A program made the position numbers and the translations under genes. A DNA stretch of 64,000 nt from positions 1-64,000 of the forward strand of contig WMKJ01000073.1 of NCBI GenBank assembly GCA_009733715.1. The letters are read 5' to 3'. The notes beneath the pieces are model-generated. The model was given only the letters and a program-made list of their open reading frames with translations. It was not told where the DNA came from and made no database searches. Of the stretch, positions 60,067 through 64,000 are shown in pieces. The DNA is from Herpomyces periplanetae. Taxonomy: Eukaryota; Ascomycota; Laboulbeniomycetes; Herpomycetales; Herpomycetaceae. Position 1 is the stretch's first letter. Each line of letters opens with the position of its first letter.

Positions 60067-62680
60067 ATGCCCCCGCTCTCGATACCCAACACCCCTACTC
60101 CCTCTATCCCTACTCCCGCACTTCCTTCTTCGCCTGTCAATCACAACCTCAGCACTTTACCACCTACGGCGCACGGCTCACCTTTGGAATCATCTAATCC
60201 TACACCGCCTCCTATCGTATCTGCATCACGAAGTAACAGCTTAAACTCTCAACCTTTCACCTCATCTACTAGTTCGACGACTAGCGCATCCTCCAATATT
60301 ACTTCTACAGCACCATCATCAAAATCAGCTTCCGATAATGTCTCCCCTCATGCTCCCCCCTCTACTTCTTTACCTCGTGGCCGTGCTCCTAAAGACCCCA
60401 ATGCCAAAACCTTTACCTTTCAATGCGCTACCCTTGCGGACTTACAAGTCGCCCTTCGCTCTTACCTTCGGAATCCTCCGGCCTCCCCCCAAAATTCAAC
60501 TTGTGAACTTACAATTAATGATTCTATGGCAACATTTCCCGTTCTTCTAGCTCAAAACGCCAATTTTCAGCCTGCTCCCGCCGTCGATGTTTTTCACACT
60601 AATTTACCTATGCTTGATGCCCTCAATGCATCTCAAAATCCCATTGCGGCCATGAACAAACAACGTGCAATTGCTAAAGCTTGTGTTGAAGCTGTACAAA
60701 GAGTTGATGGTTATCGATATAGTTTTCATAATAAATGGCGAAGCGGGGAAGACAATGCCCATAGATTCTCATATTACTGTAATGATTCCTACCTAAACAA
60801 AGATCGTGTCGCCAATGGAAAAGCTGGCTCACAAGGTACGCTTTAGCAATTTATTTCCACCAATTTGCCAATTTCTTCCTCCCCTTTGCTCTTTTATCCA
60901 CCCACCCTCCTGCTTCTATATTCCTATCTCCATCCCCATCCCCATCCCCATCCCGTTCCCCCCACTACATTCTTCCTTCTACTGAATTTGACATCCAACC
61001 TCCACCATGCATGCAAGCATGTCTACCTGCCTCGTTTATCCTTTACACCATATCCCAATTATGGTAATTGTGCGCACATTTTTCCGAATTTATTTACTAA
61101 TTTGTTCTTACTCTTGCAAAAAGGTAAACGAGCTACTAAACCGGTATACGACTGTAAAGGTGTACTAGCCGTAAAATTTTCCGCCGCGCGACAATGTGTT
61201 GATGTTGTATATCGGCACATTCCTTTACATCAGACTTACGAACAACGCGCACCAATCCCGCGAAGAGATTCTAGACGAAGAGTTGAATGGGAGCAGACAT
61301 GCGTCCCCACTAATCCAACACCCCCTACAACTACAGGTACTTACACTACATCAGAAAATGAATTAACATCCCCGGAGCAGGATAACAAGGAGGAAATCGA
61401 AAATTGTGAATCTGTTAACTCCTCGAAAATCACGGGTAGTCATAATAGTTTGGTTAAAAAAAGAAAGCGGACTGCGACAACTACCAATACTACCGCTACC
61501 CCTCTGCAATTGGACACATTTTCCCCCAAATCTCCTGTTACCTTTAATACTGTTGCTGCTGCCACACATACCGCCGTCTCTGTCACTCCTTCAGCCACTA
61601 CCAACCCTAATTCATTGGATAACTTTCACTCTCTCTTCGAATCCGTACGATGTGATTCTGCCGAGCCACTTACGTCTGATCATGTGCGACAGCTTCAGCA
61701 ACTCGTCCAGGATTCACAGTCACAAGCATTAGTCATTAAGTTGATTATTCTTATACATGAGAAGTTACGTCAGACGCAATGTGAACTCCATCGCACCAGA
61801 AGTGAACTTCAGTCAGCTCATTCTGATATTGCCCAATTGAATACTAAAGCATCGGATTCTGAACAAAGGGTTAAACAACTTGAAGCTGATGCGTCATCTG
61901 TATCATTAGCACAAGCTGCAGCTGCTGCAGTTTGCGAGAGAACTCGTACACCTCAACAGCCACACCAGTCTGCTGCTGCATCTCCTTATCCTTCAAATCC
62001 TATGTTACCAGCATCTCATTTATCAGCTACAGCTCATGCATCAGCTGCTGTGGCTGCGGTTGAATCACCTTTTCAACATCGGCAACCACCTACTCATCAT
62101 CATCCTCCATACCCCGGGAATGCAGCAGCAGCTGTTGCTGCTGCTGCAGTCCAAGCTGCATCAGTAGGCCATTCAGCCCCGGCTGGTCCTGATTCTTCTA
62201 CGTCACTTACCGGTGGAGTGGCACCATCGGCAACTTCCTCTCATAATACTGCTGCTCTATCTCATTTACCTCATCCTCATTTACACGCTGCCCATTCGCA
62301 TCACTCCCAGCATTCGCAACATGCTACTCATTTGACTCATACCCACCCTCACTCTCATACCCATACTCATAGTCAACATTATCATTCGATCCCTCAACCT
62401 CCACCTACCGGTCAAACTACCGGTCACTCACCTTACGCTGCTGCTGCACCTTCTCCTTACTCCCAAGTTGCTCAACGTGAGTATATGATTCAGTAGTGTA
62501 TATCTATATTTATTTCTTCTAATACTTTCTACTTTAGCTCCTCCGCTTCGATCCGATATTTATGATCCTCAGTTACGCTGGAATACCGCTTCTTACTATC
62601 ATCAAGCTTCCGGAACTGGCCCTACCGGCGATCCTTCTTTGTGGGGTAATTCACGAATGAATCCATCATTAATGAGGTGA
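60067..62680 (+). CDS. Putative transcription factor, WRKY/GCM1-like zinc finger
   Basis: Three exons (60067-60835, 61124-62476, 62538-62680) give 754 residues. The intron ends are GTACGC...AAAAG and GTGAGT...TTTAG, and phase is kept. Residues 1-112 are Ser/Thr/Pro-rich. From about 113 a folded region begins (KTFTFQCATLADLQVAL). The block from VDGYRYSFHNKWRSG through YYCNDS, YDCKG, LAVKF and VVYRHIPLHQTY has spacing Cys, Cys, His-x4-His like the WRKY/GCM1 or FAR1-type zinc-finger fold. The exon junction falls inside it. A coiled coil lies near residues 460-520 (LRQTQCELHRTRSELQSAH). The C-terminal third is Ala-, His-, Gln- and Pro-rich (His/Thr/Ser run at 62290-62390), typical of fungal regulators. 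I assign the domain from pattern only. A frame upstream of 60067 exists in the C/T-rich leader, but it has no family match. Confidence 0.7.
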
Positions 62681-64000
62681 TAGAGTGAGCGAGTAAGCGA
62701 ATGAATATGAGTAAGTATTTGTATGTATGCGGTATTTATGCACATGCAAATGCAGAAACATTTGCGTGTGCAATTTGAGCATATATATTCGCATACATAC
62801 ATACATATATTCACCCTCACATTTTAAAATATTGGCTCCTGTTTTGGCTGTTGTCACGATTTTGATTCTTTTGGCTCCCATATTATACCTACTTACGCAG
62901 GCATTACATGCTTCCATTGGAATTCTTTATCGCGTTCAATTTTGATATAATCCCTCCAGTATTTTAGGTATTTACCTCTACTAACTGACGCGGATATATA
63001 CATATTTTCTACGGTTTATTTTGTCAAATTTCGTGCATTTGGTCTTGATGTTGTATGTCTGTTTACTCCTCCACCTTTTCCTTTACATTTCTCCCATTTT
63101 GAACGTACTTACATATATCGTCACGCTTTACTCTCCTTTGGTTCCAAGCAACGTTTTTGGTGATTTTGTATCATGATCCGTTAACTTTTGATTTTATACA
63201 TTATACTTGCCTGTTTTGAATCTCTTTTAAAGTTTGATTAATTCGTCCATTTTCCATCAGTTGAAAGTCCAGATGTTTACCATTTTTCCGCATCCTTGAC
63301 ACGATAATCTTACTTACCTTTCCTCTTCAACGCTCGTCATTAACACTGGGAACGGCAAAACTAGAATCCTCTCGGGAAAAGTTTATGTACTGTACTTTAT
63401 AGCCAAAAAATTAATTTTCCTTATCGTATTTTCTCTTGGACTTGCACTTGACCAGTCAACATCTCGTTTACATTTAAATTTGGTCAAGTATATTCTATTA
63501 TATTTTATTGCGTTTTTCTTATTCTGTGGTCACTTTATCCCAAACTGTTTGCGATACCATAGTTATTGCTACTCCTGCTCGCGTATTGACCCATTATCCA
63601 TTACCAATGATAATTGCTTTCTCTAAACCTTCACATTTATAACAAATTGAAATCACCTCACGCACTGTTATCTTGAATCGCCAGTTACCAATCATATCAA
63701 TTCGTGATATCAAGGTAATAATTTTATTACTCTTTTAAATTCCCTTGACCGGAGTATTTTTTTTTTCTTAAAATGCTACCAATAGTACTTTCTTACAATG
63801 ACATCTGTTGCATGTATAGTAGATCGTTCCTGTTATTTTTGTAATATACGTCCTTCCCAATATAGTTGATAATTTACATTTCCGATCATCTTGTTCCGCT
63901 ATAATCCCATCACACCAAACCCTCCCAACATTTGTCTTGTTTATTCATTCATCCCATTCTATCAACCCCACCTTGCCCTATCCTTCCCCCCATTTTCTAA
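62681..64000. other. Right-end region, no supported gene
   Basis: It is AT- and pyrimidine-rich. One stop-free frame, 62951-63163, has no ATG but reads FRYLPLLTDADIYIFSTVY then KFRAFGLDVVCLF and ERTYIYRHALLSFGSKQRFW; it follows a TTTTAG acceptor-like site and could be an exon of an unseen gene. A hydrophobic frame at 62820-62945 is probably composition-driven. Confidence 0.4.

Overview
The window is nuclear DNA of a fungus. The evidence is a set of typical fungal housekeeping genes (ERO1, ERG10, SNU114, COG3, eIF2-beta, TAF2, a SAS4-domain protein, COQ6, HTS1, VPS33, YME1, GPI18), a GPI-anchored DUF7707-type wall protein and a fungal lipocalin-like protein. Many short spliceosomal introns (about 51-198 nt, GT...AG, often with CTAAY branch-like sites) and very small exons argue against a Saccharomycotina yeast. 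Base composition looks moderately AT-rich. I cannot place the species: an early-diverging or intron-rich ascomycete-like lineage both fit. No tRNA, rRNA, CRISPR array or intact transposon was seen.

Layout. 1-10.5 kb is AT-rich and almost gene-free, with a diverged direct repeat pair (1.8 and 6.2 kb) and short coding-like fragments. At 10.56-11.37 kb a three-exon model gives a small secreted protein of unknown family. 11.5-15.3 kb (minus) is an 11-exon SYG1/XPR1 phosphate exporter. 15.3-17.5 kb is a repeat-rich spacer. 17.5-21.1 kb holds ERO1 (plus) facing ERG10 (minus); 21.5-27.8 kb SNU114 and COG3 (plus); 28.2-29.4 kb eIF2-beta (minus); 30.3-31.9 kb two small genes (plus); 32.1-38.1 kb TAF2 and the SAS4-domain gene (minus); 40.65-43.98 kb the DUF7707 protein and COQ6 (plus); 44.0-45.9 kb HTS1 (minus); 46.2-48.8 kb VPS33 (plus); 49.6-51.8 kb YME1 (minus); 55.9-57.5 kb GPI18 (minus); 60.1-62.7 kb a three-exon putative zinc-finger regulator (plus). 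The rest are spacers with simple repeats.

The genes do not form one pathway. They cover secretion (ERO1, COG3, GPI18, VPS33), gene expression (SNU114, eIF2-beta, TAF2, SAS4-domain protein, HTS1), mitochondria (COQ6, YME1), sterol/isoprenoid precursor supply (ERG10) and phosphate (SYG1). A shared promoter signature is visible: GTCACRTGW-like E-boxes upstream of ERG10/SNU114, HTS1/VPS33, YME1, eIF2-beta and the SAS4-domain gene. Other notable points are an ERO1 ending in RDEL, micro-exons of 14, 17, 20 and 27 nt, and decayed 5-bp-periodic repeats in at least four spacers. Exon borders were derived by eye from frame continuity and splice consensus, not from transcripts.
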